Origin: Baffinella frigidus
Lineage: Eukaryota > Cryptophyceae > Cryptomonadales > Baffinellaceae
Direction: 5' to 3'
Assembly (NCBI GenBank): GCA_026770585.1
Contig: MU646896.1
Location: 189,057 to 199,057, forward strand
Length of the DNA stretch: 10,001 nt
Part shown: piece after piece, positions 1-7,000 of the stretch
Numbering within the stretch: position 1 is the first letter of the stretch
How the letters are laid out: every line of letters starts with the position of its first letter
Made by a program: the position numbers and the translations under genes
The notes under the pieces: generated by a model
Database searches by the model: none
What the model was told of the DNA's origin: nothing
The model's input: the letters and a program-made list of their open reading frames with translations, nothing else

Positions 1-167
1 TGCGTCTCTCAGTGTGGTTTGACATTGTGAAGCGATGCCTAGGGTCGGGTTTGACCGATGCTTTTCAACCGAGACGTTTTGACGTTTTTTTTACTACCGA
101 ACCGGGGAATCGAATCCCGGTCTCATCGGCTTAAGGAGACCAGATTTAACTCAGGGAGAGCTAGGTA
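1..167 (-). repeat. SINE-like dispersed repeat, copy 1
   Basis: About 167 bases that recur at 651-817 at roughly 85% identity by eye, in the same orientation. Read on the minus strand, both copies begin TAGCTCT, like a pol III A box or tRNA D-arm. Copy 1 then has GATTCGATTCC, which matches the B box GGTTCGANNCC at 10 of 11 positions, about 45 bases later. A GGTCTC/GAGACC stem lies between them. This is the layout of a tRNA-derived SINE, but cloverleaf pairing is imperfect. The copy may extend left of the window. A MITE begins immediately after it. Confidence 0.55.
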
Positions 168-168
168 G

Positions 169-352
169 CGCGATCTAATCCCGCCAGGTATTTGTTTAAA
201 TGCTTTGGAGTTCCCCGAATCAACGAAATTTACTACACAATTGGCCAAATCAGTCGTGTCCAGCCCTGGACGTGACCAAGTGTGTGGTAAATTTCATGTA
301 TTCGGGGAACTCCCAACCATTTAAAACAAATACCTGGCGGGATGAGATCGCG
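169..352. mobile_element. MITE-like foldback element, family I, copy 1
   Basis: A 184-base element with long imperfect terminal inverted repeats. The left end CGCGATCTAATCCCGCCAGG is mirrored at the right end. The arms continue through AGTTCCCCGAAT and a TTTACTACACA-like core. There is no coding capacity. It belongs with the elements at 4869-5038 and 2997-3164, which carry the same ATCTAATCC ends. It is probably a non-autonomous DNA transposon mobilised in trans. The transposase family cannot be named, because no clean target duplication was seen. Confidence 0.82.
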
Positions 353-394
353 GGATCAGGACGGGCGCCACCGAGGGCAGCAGTGACGTCACCC

Positions 395-534
395 TTATCC
401 GGGGAAACCTATTTTTCTTTCATTTGATGGCAACGAAAATTACTACGCAAATGCTTTAATATTACTAGTAAAAACAAATTGTGCAGTAATTTTCGTTGCC
501 ATCAAATGAAAGAAAAATAGGTTTCCCCGGATAA
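395..534. mobile_element. MITE-like foldback element, family II, copy 1 (ACCC target duplication)
   Basis: A 140-base, nearly perfect hairpin with ends TTATCCGGGGAAACC and GGTTTCCCCGGATAA. The arms contain TTTCATTTGATGGCAACG and ACGAAAATTACTAC. It is flanked on both sides by ACCC (391-394 and 535-538), a candidate 4-base target-site duplication. The near-identity of the arms suggests recent insertion. Its inner ACGAAAATTACTAC is shared with family I, so the two families are related or exchange sequence. Confidence 0.85.
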
Positions 535-650
535 ACCCGCTCTGCCGCACACACGCGAAAGGTTTAAAGCCTATTTTTGTCTTGATCCCGTTGATCGTTT
601 CTCTTCCAGGAGGGGGCGGGTCACTTTTGGGGAAGGAGGGGGTGGGTGTA
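535..650. other. No gene seen: sorting nexin intron
   Basis: This stretch between the family II MITE and SINE copy 2 includes GGAGGGGGCGGG-type purine-rich sequence near 610-645. No exon of the sorting nexin was recognised on the minus strand here or anywhere else in 1-842. Confidence 0.6.
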
Positions 651-817
651 TGGTGCGTTTCTCAGAGTGGTTTCCCATTGTGAAGCGATGCCCCGGTCGG
701 GGACCGATGCTTTTCAACCGAAACGTTTTGACGGATTTTTACAACCGAACAGGGGAATCAAATCCCGGTCTCCTCGGCTTAAGGAGACCAGATTAATTCA
801 GGCAGAGCTAGATAGTG
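651..817 (-). repeat. SINE-like dispersed repeat, copy 2
   Basis: Second copy of the repeat at 1-167. Shared blocks include TTGTGAAGCGATGCC, GATGCTTTTCAACCGA and CGGCTTAAGGAGACCAGATT. Here the hairpin GGTCTCCT/AGGAGACC is perfect, while the B box is weaker (GATTTGATTCC). The minus-strand head TAGCTCTGCCTGA also appears in the 270-base tandem repeat at 4041-4560 (4278 and 4528 regions), which suggests a wider family. Confidence 0.55.
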
Positions 818-842
818 ACCCGAGGGGAAAGTGTGGACTTGC

Positions 843-885
843 CTGCAAACTCTCCATCCTCGGAGATGTAGTCGTAGAACCACTT
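843..885 (-). CDS. Sorting nexin exon 2: PXA motif WFYDYIS
   Basis: This exon has 43 bases, entering in phase 0 after the acceptor CTGCTGCAG and leaving in phase 1. It encodes KWFYDYISEDGEFA plus one base. The aromatic cluster followed by IS and an acidic run is the signature that follows RDFV in PXA domains, so it confirms the family suggested by exon 1. The donor reads GCAG|GCAAGT, the textbook GC-donor consensus (AG|GCAAGT). The intron between exons 1 and 2 (1289-886, 404 bases) contains a 26-base tandem duplication. No following exon was recognised in 1-842, so the next intron is longer than 842 bases or the gene is broken. Confidence 0.72.
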
Positions 886-1802
886 CTGCAGCAGCCCAGA
901 CTCACTCGTCAGACTCGGTCGTTTCCACCAGCCCTCGCACAACAACCAAAATACGCCCGCGGAAACTCATTCCAACATTCCAACATGATGGATTCCCAGG
1001 CGATCCCTTTCAAATGGATCCCCAGGCGATCCATTTCACATGACAGGAACCAGCATGCAGGAAGCATTGGCAGCCTATTTGTGACTGCTGGTGCAGGTGT
1101 GCAACTCCTGGGCACAATCCGCTACCGAGCGAGGACGGGACACGATTTTAAACACTTGAACCTGAACCCTGAAGGAAATGGACTTTTAAAATGAAAAGCC
1201 AGGACCGGAATCCCAGTCCTGACTGTCTTATGTGTGCCGAGTTGGCTCGACAGCGGATTGCAAGATGGTGGGGCGGGTCGGGAGCGAGCCTCGACAAAGT
1301 CCCGGAGGACCAGAGACATGAGTTTCTCAAACGCCTCGTCCAGCTCCCCACCTCCCCCAGCTCCGTCCAAGACCCCAGCCTCGTCGCCCTCGGGAGGAGT
1401 GGCAAGCGACCCACCCCGCTCCTCTGCGAGGCCCCCTGCTTGGACCTGCACCTCCCGCTGGAGCTTGACCCACCACCACTCGCGCATTCGCTCCGGCTTT
1501 GAGCCACCCTTGCCAAGTGGCTGGCCGGCGTTGGCGCGGTCTGCCGCTGTCTCCAAAGTTTCCAGGATCCAGCGGGCGAGGATCGCAAGGGATGCGATGC
1601 TGACAACGAGGAGGGAGATGCCCGGGCGGTTGAGCACCGACACAACCAATCCTCCGACCACCGCCCCAACTGCGCCCGCGCCAAGGGCCATCTGGCTCTC
1701 GGGCGGCAAGTTGCCCAGGTCGGCATACGATTGCGAGGCCCATCGCGACACGCTCCGCCGGACGCTTTCCAGGTTCGCCCCCGCTGGCGGCGCGCCGCTC
1801 AT
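843..1802 (-). CDS. Membrane-anchored PXA-domain sorting nexin, first two exons (gene runs off the left edge)
   Basis: Proteins of this class (SNX13, SNX14, SNX19, SNX25, yeast Mdm1) sit in the ER or endosomal membrane through N-terminal helices and act in lipid traffic and membrane contacts. They carry TM-TM-PXA and then, usually, RGS, PX and nexin-C domains. Two exons are visible: 1802-1290 and 885-843. Joined in frame they give two adjacent hydrophobic helices followed by the start of a PXA domain, reading LRDFVE across the junction into KWFYDYISEDGEFA. This matches the PXA pattern of an acidic-hydrophobic helix, RDFV, then W-(F/Y)-Y and IS. RGS, PX and nexin-C domains would lie left of position 1 and are not seen. 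Both exon ends use GC rather than GT. The start at 1802 is the first ATG, and the frame is open upstream only to a TTG. The family call is from memory of conserved patterns; the exact orthologue is not resolved. Confidence 0.78.
989..1040. repeat. 26-base tandem duplication in sorting nexin intron 1
   Basis: Two adjacent 26-base copies (989-1014 and 1015-1040) share the core CCAGGCGATCC and differ at a few positions. They lie inside the intron between the two sorting nexin exons and interrupt no coding sequence. Confidence 0.85.
1290..1802 (-). CDS. Sorting nexin exon 1: two TM helices and start of PXA domain
   Basis: This exon has 171 codons. ATG at 1802-1800 has G at -3. Residues about 39-57 (MALGAGAVGAVVGGLVVSVL) and 61-79 (GISLLVVSIASLAILARWIL) are two membrane helices with a short NRP turn between them, a hairpin anchor. 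A basic, Trp-rich stretch (REWWWVKL, about 108-115) follows, then a Gly-rich linker to about residue 152. The PXA domain begins at LDEAFEKLMSLVLRDFVE (154-171). The preferred end is GAG|GCTCGC at 1290/1289, a GC donor in phase 0, because it joins exon 2 without losing or adding residues. A GT two codons earlier (TTT|GTCGAG, also phase 0) is the alternative and would remove V and E. Confidence 0.75.
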
Positions 1803-2148
1803 GGCACCGCTGTGATACGACAAGGTGCCGCAGGCACCTGCGAAGAGCGTCAACGGAAACGCCGAGATCCCCCCCCCCCGCCTGATATCTTGCTGTCGAG
1901 GGAGTTCCCAGTTATTTCAGTCCTGCGAGGCGGTCCAAATCGATGATTGGTTGGAGCCATTTTCCTGTTTGGCACATTCAAATTCGAAGGAGCCGCCCTG
2001 GAAACGGGCGCATATTCCAGCCTCTATTTGGTCCGCCTCGAAGGGCTATCAAGGCTGGCGGGAACCAGAGTAGCGGGGGGGGAGACGTCACGCCTCCACG
2101 CACCCACGAGGCACCTGGCCACACAGGCACGAGTCGCGACGTCACACC
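1803..2148. promoter_or_regulatory. Divergent promoter region with paired GACGTCAC bZIP-type sites
   Basis: These 346 bases separate the start of the minus-strand sorting nexin from the start of the plus-strand UVR-like gene, so both promoters must lie here. GACGTCAC occurs twice in the same orientation, at 2084-2091 and 2138-2145. It is the ACGT-core CRE/C-box type element bound by bZIP factors. The second copy ends three bases before the ATG at 2149, so it lies in the leader. An 11-C run sits at 1869-1879. No TATA box is evident. Binding is inferred from the motif alone. Confidence 0.5.
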
Positions 2149-2823
2149 ATGCTCGCCCGGCTCTTCGCCGCCTCGCTGGACCTGCTGGACAGCGCGGGGG
2201 AGCGCGCCGAGGGAGGGGAAGACCCGTCTCTGGCCGGCCAGGGCGGCAAGAGTCTCCGGCAGCGCCAGCTCCACCAGAATGTCGAGGACGCGATGGAGTC
2301 TGAGGACTACGACACTGCGCGGACGCTGCAGAAGGAGCTGAATTTCATGTCGCTGCCCTCGCAGACGGGGATGCGCGCATCCGAGCACCAGCAGCGAGTA
2401 GAGATGCACCGCAATATGGCCGGCGCAGTGCTCAAGAACCCTGATCTATTCTCCTCAGCTCGGGGGTTCGCCACGGACGCCCTCTCTAGCTGGCGCACCA
2501 TCTCGGGCGCCGAGCTCAAGTTCGTGGCAACACCCAACAAAGCCACACCCGCGAGGGGCTCTCCTTCCGAAGGCACCGCGCGCGCTCACCAGGACGGCAT
2601 GCCCTCCACCCGCCTCTTCGCTGGGGACGCAGACAAGGTCGGGAACACTCCAGGGCGCGGCAGCAGCGCGGGAGAGGAGCCATCTGCAGCAGAGAAGGAC
2701 GAGTTCCAGGAGAACATCGAGCTGATGCACCTCTCGCTGGGCATGGACCCGCCGGACCTGCACGCCGCGGCCATGTGCGCGCTGCGCATGGTCGAGATCG
2801 TCGGCGATGAGGTGGATTCCTAG
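2149..2823 (+). CDS. Hypothetical protein with UVR-like helical motif, 224 aa, intronless
   Basis: Single open frame from ATG 2149 (context ACACCATGC) to TAG 2821-2823, GC-rich, with no splice needed. Residues about 36-66 read LRQRQLHQNVEDAMESEDYD and then TARTLQKELNFM. The pattern L-x3-A-x3-EDY-x3-A-x2-L-x3-L resembles the UVR motif, a helical hairpin that mediates protein-protein contact in UvrB/UvrC, ClpC, EXECUTER and other plastid proteins. The middle (about 125-185) is low-complexity, rich in Gly, Ser, Ala and Pro, and probably disordered. The last 40 residues (EFQENIELMHLSLGMDPPDL and on) look helical. There is no signal peptide or membrane segment. The N-terminus is Ala/Leu/Arg-containing, but I would not call it a transit peptide. 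A TGTAA signal follows at 2896. Function is unknown; the UVR match is by eye and modest. The reading frame itself is fairly secure. Confidence 0.6.
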   Translation: MLARLFAASLDLLDSAGERAEGGEDPSLAGQGGKSLRQRQLHQNVEDAMESEDYDTARTLQKELNFMSLPSQTGMRASEHQQRVEMHRNMAGAVLKNPDLFSSARGFATDALSSWRTISGAELKFVATPNKATPARGSPSEGTARAHQDGMPSTRLFAGDADKVGNTPGRGSSAGEEPSAAEKDEFQENIELMHLSLGMDPPDLHAAAMCALRMVEIVGDEVDS

Positions 2824-2895
2824 CGTTTTTGTGGGCAAGTGATCTTAAGTTGACAAATTTTGTCATAGACGCGACTCGAGAAAAGACGACTTTAC

Positions 2896-2900
2896 TGTAA
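2896..2900 (+). terminator. TGTAA polyadenylation-type signal
   Basis: TGTAA lies 73 bases after the stop of the UVR-like gene. Green algae such as Chlamydomonas and Volvox use TGTAA upstream of the cleavage site, so position and motif fit. A five-base motif is weak evidence alone. Confidence 0.45.
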
Positions 2901-2996
2901 AGCAACACGAATCCGTCGCTCTCCAGCATCATAAAAAGGTGTGCTCGTTTTCGTGTGACCGCGCTGGGCATCGATGCTGAGGTGTGCGCTCTGCAC

Positions 2997-3164
2997 TATC
3001 TAATCCCGTCGAGTATTCATGATAAATACGATTTCGGGGATCTCCGATCCGATTTTGGTGTATCTAACGGCTCTAAATGAAGTTTAGATAGACGACTGTC
3101 TTATTTTTACCCCTTAAAATACATCAAAATCGTATTCATGGTGAATACTCGTCCCGATGATATC
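2997..3164. mobile_element. MITE-like foldback element, family I, diverged copy
   Basis: The left end ATCTAATCCCGTCGAGTATT and right end AATACTCGTCCCGATGATATC are inverted repeats of each other with mismatches. The arms continue through CATGA/AATACGATTT. The outer ATCTAATCC matches the other family I elements, while the inner arms have drifted. It lies about 170 bases after the stop of the UVR-like gene. Confidence 0.65.
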
Positions 3165-3419
3165 GATGACGTAGTCTGTTTTGTGTGACCCTGCCGGAGA
3201 ATTGAGTCTTTCTTCCTGAACCCTATGCCATACACCCTCAACCATAAACCCTAGACCATTGACTACAGGGAACCACTGGATGGCAACCGGCAAGGATAAG
3301 GTGCCCATATCGGCACCCTGTCAAAAGTCATTTCTGCGAAAAAAAATCGATTTTTCATCAAAAGTGGCCGATTTGTGGGGAAGAATTGTAAACTGACCGC
3401 AATCCACGAATTCTAGACA
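3165..3419. other. AT-rich stretch without recognised gene
   Basis: A low-GC region with a few telomere-like fragments (AACCCTAGACC, ACCCTCAACC). Candidate exons for the missing COG4 N-terminus were looked for here on the plus strand, and none with heptad-like or conserved coding was seen. Confidence 0.5.
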
Positions 3420-3780
3420 GTCGTTCCGCGTAGAACCCTAGACCATAAACCATAAACCATAAACCATAAACCATAAACCATAAACCATAAACCATAAATC
3501 ATACGTACACCACAAACCCTAAGCCCCAAACCCTAAACCCTAAACCCTAAACCCTAAACCCCGAACCCTGAAGCCTGAACCCTAAACCCTAAACCCTAAA
3601 CCCTAAACCCTAACAACCAAACCCTCAACCCTAAACGCCATGCCCTAAACCCAAGCCCTAAATCGTAAACCCTAGAACCTAAACCCTACATCCTTCACCC
3701 TACGCCCTGCGCCCTACACCCTACACCCTACCCTCTACCCCCTAAACCCCGAACCCCAAACCCCAAACCTCAACCCCCCC
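3420..3780. repeat. Interstitial telomere-like repeat tract
   Basis: Heptamer repeats dominate. There are eight perfect CCATAAA units at 3443-3498, then two runs of four or more perfect CCCTAAA units (from 3531 and from 3580), surrounded by degenerate CCCTAAA, CCCTGAA, CCCTACA and CCCCAAA variants out to about 3780. CCCTAAA is the plant/green-algal telomere repeat. Unique coding sequence follows directly, so this is internal and not a chromosome end. A C-rich tail runs into the exon A acceptor at 3845. Confidence 0.9.
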
Positions 3781-3845
3781 AAAAAAACAAATCTCACCCA
3801 ACCCCGCGACCAACCCCCCCCCTCAACCCCCCTGCACCCAAGCAG

Positions 3846-4061
3846 GAGACAGACGACGGCGAAGACCTCCGTCTAGAGCTAGCATCCGCATGCTACGACA
3901 AAATCGAGGCAGCGCTCTCAGACACCCTCTCCGCCGAGCCACCCCGTGCGTCCCTGGGGGTGGATACGGTGGTGGGCGCGGTGCGGCTCGGGGAGGCGGC
4001 GGAGGCGTTCGACTTGCTGGGGATCGCGGGGGAGTGTGCGGGGCGCGCGGCGGGCGCTGAG
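3846..4061 (+). CDS. COG4: COG4 exon A
   Basis: It has 72 codons and no ATG near its start, so it is an internal exon, reached through a C-rich tract and the acceptor CCCAAGCAG. The protein runs from ETDDGEDLRLELASACYDK to AEAFDLLGIAGECAGRAAGAE. The segment GVDTVVGAVRLGEAAEAF corresponds to the family block where a coil leads into G-V-x-x-A-L-x-x-x-x-Y-x-x-A-A. The donor is GAG|GTCTGA, a weak match. If it is not used, TGA ends the frame one codon later. Strong GC bias, like the other exons. Confidence 0.7.
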
Positions 4062-7000
4062 GTCTGACACTTATTCCTCATAACCTTTGCATGCTGTTCC
4101 TCGTAACCTGTGCATATCACGCTGAGGTCTGCCTGCGACACCCGTGCCTAGCTGTGGCGCAGTCTATGTGGGCTCACAAAGTTGGTGAGACCAAGCTCTG
4201 TTCCGCTCCAGGGTGTGTGACGTAACACACCCACACACGAAAACTTAAGAACAGTCAGGTAACCCGACTGAGGCAGAGCTAGCATACCTCTCCCACCTCC
4301 CGAATGAGCGGGGCGCGCGGCCCGTGCTGAGGTCTGCCTTATTCCTCATAACCTGTGCTTATTACTGCTCATAACCTGTGCACATCAGCTGGCTCCGTCT
4401 CAGTCTGTTTGGGCTGGCCGGTTTGGTGAGACCAGGCGCTTTGCTGCTCCAGGGTTGACGGGTTTGTACCGTACACCCACGTGTCAACTTAAAACTAGTT
4501 AGCCAACCGACTGAGGCAGAGGTAGCATACCTCGCTCACCTCCCAAACGAGCGTCTGGTCGAAACTTCGCCGTGTCTCGCATACTCTCTTTCAATATCGC
4601 CAATGAACCCCGTGTGTTGTGTTGTCACTTTTTACACTTGCGTCTGATGTATCAACGCACGCGGGGGGGTCGATGGGTGGGTTGTGAGGCAAGAAGGAGG
4701 GGGGTTGCAAGAAGGAGGGGGCAATAAAGAGGGCGCATCTGACGGAGGGTGGACGAGCAGATGGAGCAGGCGGATCATCCATAGCTAGGTACCAACACCT
4801 GGAACATCTCACGGAAGGTGGACGAGCAGGTTGGCACGGCCCGTATGAGTAAACGCACGCAGGGAGACGATTTCATCCGTTCAGGTATTTAAATTAAATG
4901 CTCGGGAGTTCCTCAAATGTACGAAAATTACTACACATGATCTTTCGGACACGACTCTTTCATCGCGTGTGTAGTAATTTTCGTTGTATGGGGAACTCCG
5001 CCGAGCATTCAAATTAAATACCTGACCGGATTAGATTGGTGGGTTATGAGGCCCGCGGGGAGAATCTGCCTCTTCAGGCGCGGGTTGTTGGCTTCGCGAG
5101 GTTGAATCTGGCTCCGCTCGAGCAGGTTGGCAAGGAGGCGGCGACGCGCACGGCGCGCGTTACGGCTGCGATCCGCCTCGCTGAAAGCATGCAGGTGCGT
5201 ACCCGAACCTCGAACCCCGAAAACTGAAACCCGAAATCCTAAACACCAGATAGGAAACACGTGCCAAACCGAATAATGAAATCACTTTGTTCTGGATGGA
5301 TCCAGAATGGTGAGCGCTTTGCTTCAGAGGGCTCCAGGATGGTGATCGCGAGGTGTGGTGGGTGGCAGGAGAACGCGGGCGGGCGGAAGGGAGGGTCTGT
5401 GAAGAGCGACGATGCTCTCTTCGTCTCCGCCATCCAGTCTATCCTCGCCGCTGCAGGTACCTTAAACCCCAAACCCTTGAACCACGATTGCACTCCCCAA
5501 CCACCAACAATATTTATAGAGCTTGCACACCCCACCCACCAACAACCCTGTGAGCCTGCACACCCCAGCCACTAACAACCCGAGCTTGTCTGGCACTCGC
5601 ATAGGCTAACGTCCTGAACCGGGTAGTTAAGCCTACGGTATTGCCTACGGTAAGCCGGAGGATCCTGAGGGGCGTCCTATGAAACATTAGGTCATAGGGG
5701 CCCAACGGCCTACCGTAGGCAATACCGTAGACCTAACAACCCGGTGTGCATGTCGTTACCCTATTAACTCTCACTGGACAGCCGGGCAGCAGGATACGTG
5801 CCGCGGCATCTTCGGTGAGTAACGGTACCAAGAGGCGCAATTCTGGTACTATTTAAAATCCTTGTCACGTCCTACAAGTCCCTTTTCAAAACCGGAAAAC
5901 CGGGAAACCGTACGTCCAAAACGGACAACAACTACCGCAAACGCTCTAGGCCTCTTGAATTACACTCGCCCAGAACAGAACACACCCTGCACTCACTCCA
6001 GGCAGGGCACGCGTTGGCCAACAGCGCGAGTAGAAAACGATCCTCCCTATGACCTAATGTTTCATAGGACGCCCCCTAGGGCCCTACGGTCTACCGTAGG
6101 CAATACCGTAGGCTGAACTACCGGGATGATCCCCCCTCTGCTCCTGCGACACGCGCGACGCTCGGGCGGGCGGAAGCGGCGGGCGCCGCTGTGTGGTCCA
6201 AGGGTGTAGTCAGGGTCTTGGGTGCAGGAACTGGCCCGAGGGAGAAACGCGGTGCCTGCTACTCCCATAGCGTGCACCAGGACACTGCACTCGCCCCGGG
6301 TAGGGTATATTAATAGCGGCGCAACCTGTAATTAGTTTTGTAAAGCAACTCGTTCTGGTACAAATTATAAAACAAGGTCCATTTAAAACTAAAAAGGGCT
6401 CCAATTCCTTTTTAAACGAGGTCTTGTTTTATAATTTGCACCAGAAACGAGTTACTTTACAAAACTAATTATAGGTTGCGCGCCTATGAATATGATGGCC
6501 AGTTGGCCCACAGCGCGGGTGGAGGATGATCCTCCCTCGGCTCCCCCGACAGGCGCAACGCTCGGGCGGGCGGAAGCGGCGGGCGCGTCGGGCGCCATGG
6601 CCGCGGCCGTGGCGCGGGGCGTTGGGATCGCGGGGGGGGAAGGATGCGCGGGGATCTTCAAGCTGCTTATCGCTGAGCGGAATATCGCGGAGCAGGTGGG
6701 GCGGGGGTAGGGGGGGTGGGATCGGGTGTGGGGAGCGATGCGGGAGAGCGGTTGGATTCGCGTGGAGTATATGTGCGTTGGCCTGCGGAATAGCGCAGAA
6801 AGATACCAGCCGCTAACTCCCAACACCTGGAGTTAGCGGAACACCCAACACCCAACACCGCACACACCGCTCGTGGAGCGTGGTCCACGCGGCGTGGAAG
6901 CTCACCTCCAAAACCCCAAATCCTGAACCCCGGTACGGTCCGGTACGGTATGGACCCGGTACGGCGTTGGGTGTTGGAGGCTGGTATCTTGCGGTACACC

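Noticed and set aside
90-160. Possible tRNA gene in the SINE-like repeat (T-loop TTCGATT, stem GGTCTC/GAGACC on the minus strand)
   Set aside because: The T stem has a mismatch, the anticodon loop lacks U33, and no 7-base acceptor stem could be closed, so it is called a tRNA-like repeat only.
646-1194. Plus-strand open frame of 182 codons
   Set aside because: It is antisense to the sorting nexin exon 2, crosses SINE copy 2 and a tandem repeat, and shows no conserved motif.
1234-1815. Plus-strand open frame of 193 codons and a minus-strand 192-codon frame over the same bases
   Set aside because: They are shadow frames of sorting nexin exon 1; Pro/Ser/Arg-rich composition is expected from GC-rich antisense reading.
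2149-2823. Idea that this frame is the COG4 N-terminal exon
   Set aside because: It ends in its own stop, lacks the N-terminal COG4 coiled-coil pattern, and has a separate 3' signal; the similarity of ESEDYD to COG4 SEDYE is only a short helix match.
2455-2971. Minus-strand open frames of 127 and 151 codons
   Set aside because: They are antisense to the UVR-like gene, Arg/Pro/Cys-rich with no domain; the plus strand has the better start and a polyadenylation-type signal.
3420-3780. True telomere / chromosome end
   Set aside because: Repeats are degenerate and followed by more than 6 kb of gene sequence.
3893-4141. Minus-strand open frame of 82 codons
   Set aside because: It is antisense to COG4 exon A, which has splice sites and family similarity on the plus strand.
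5862-6116. Plus-strand open frame of 84 codons
   Set aside because: It runs through intron D-E, the broken exon E copy and the MITE; only the exon echo part resembles coding sequence.
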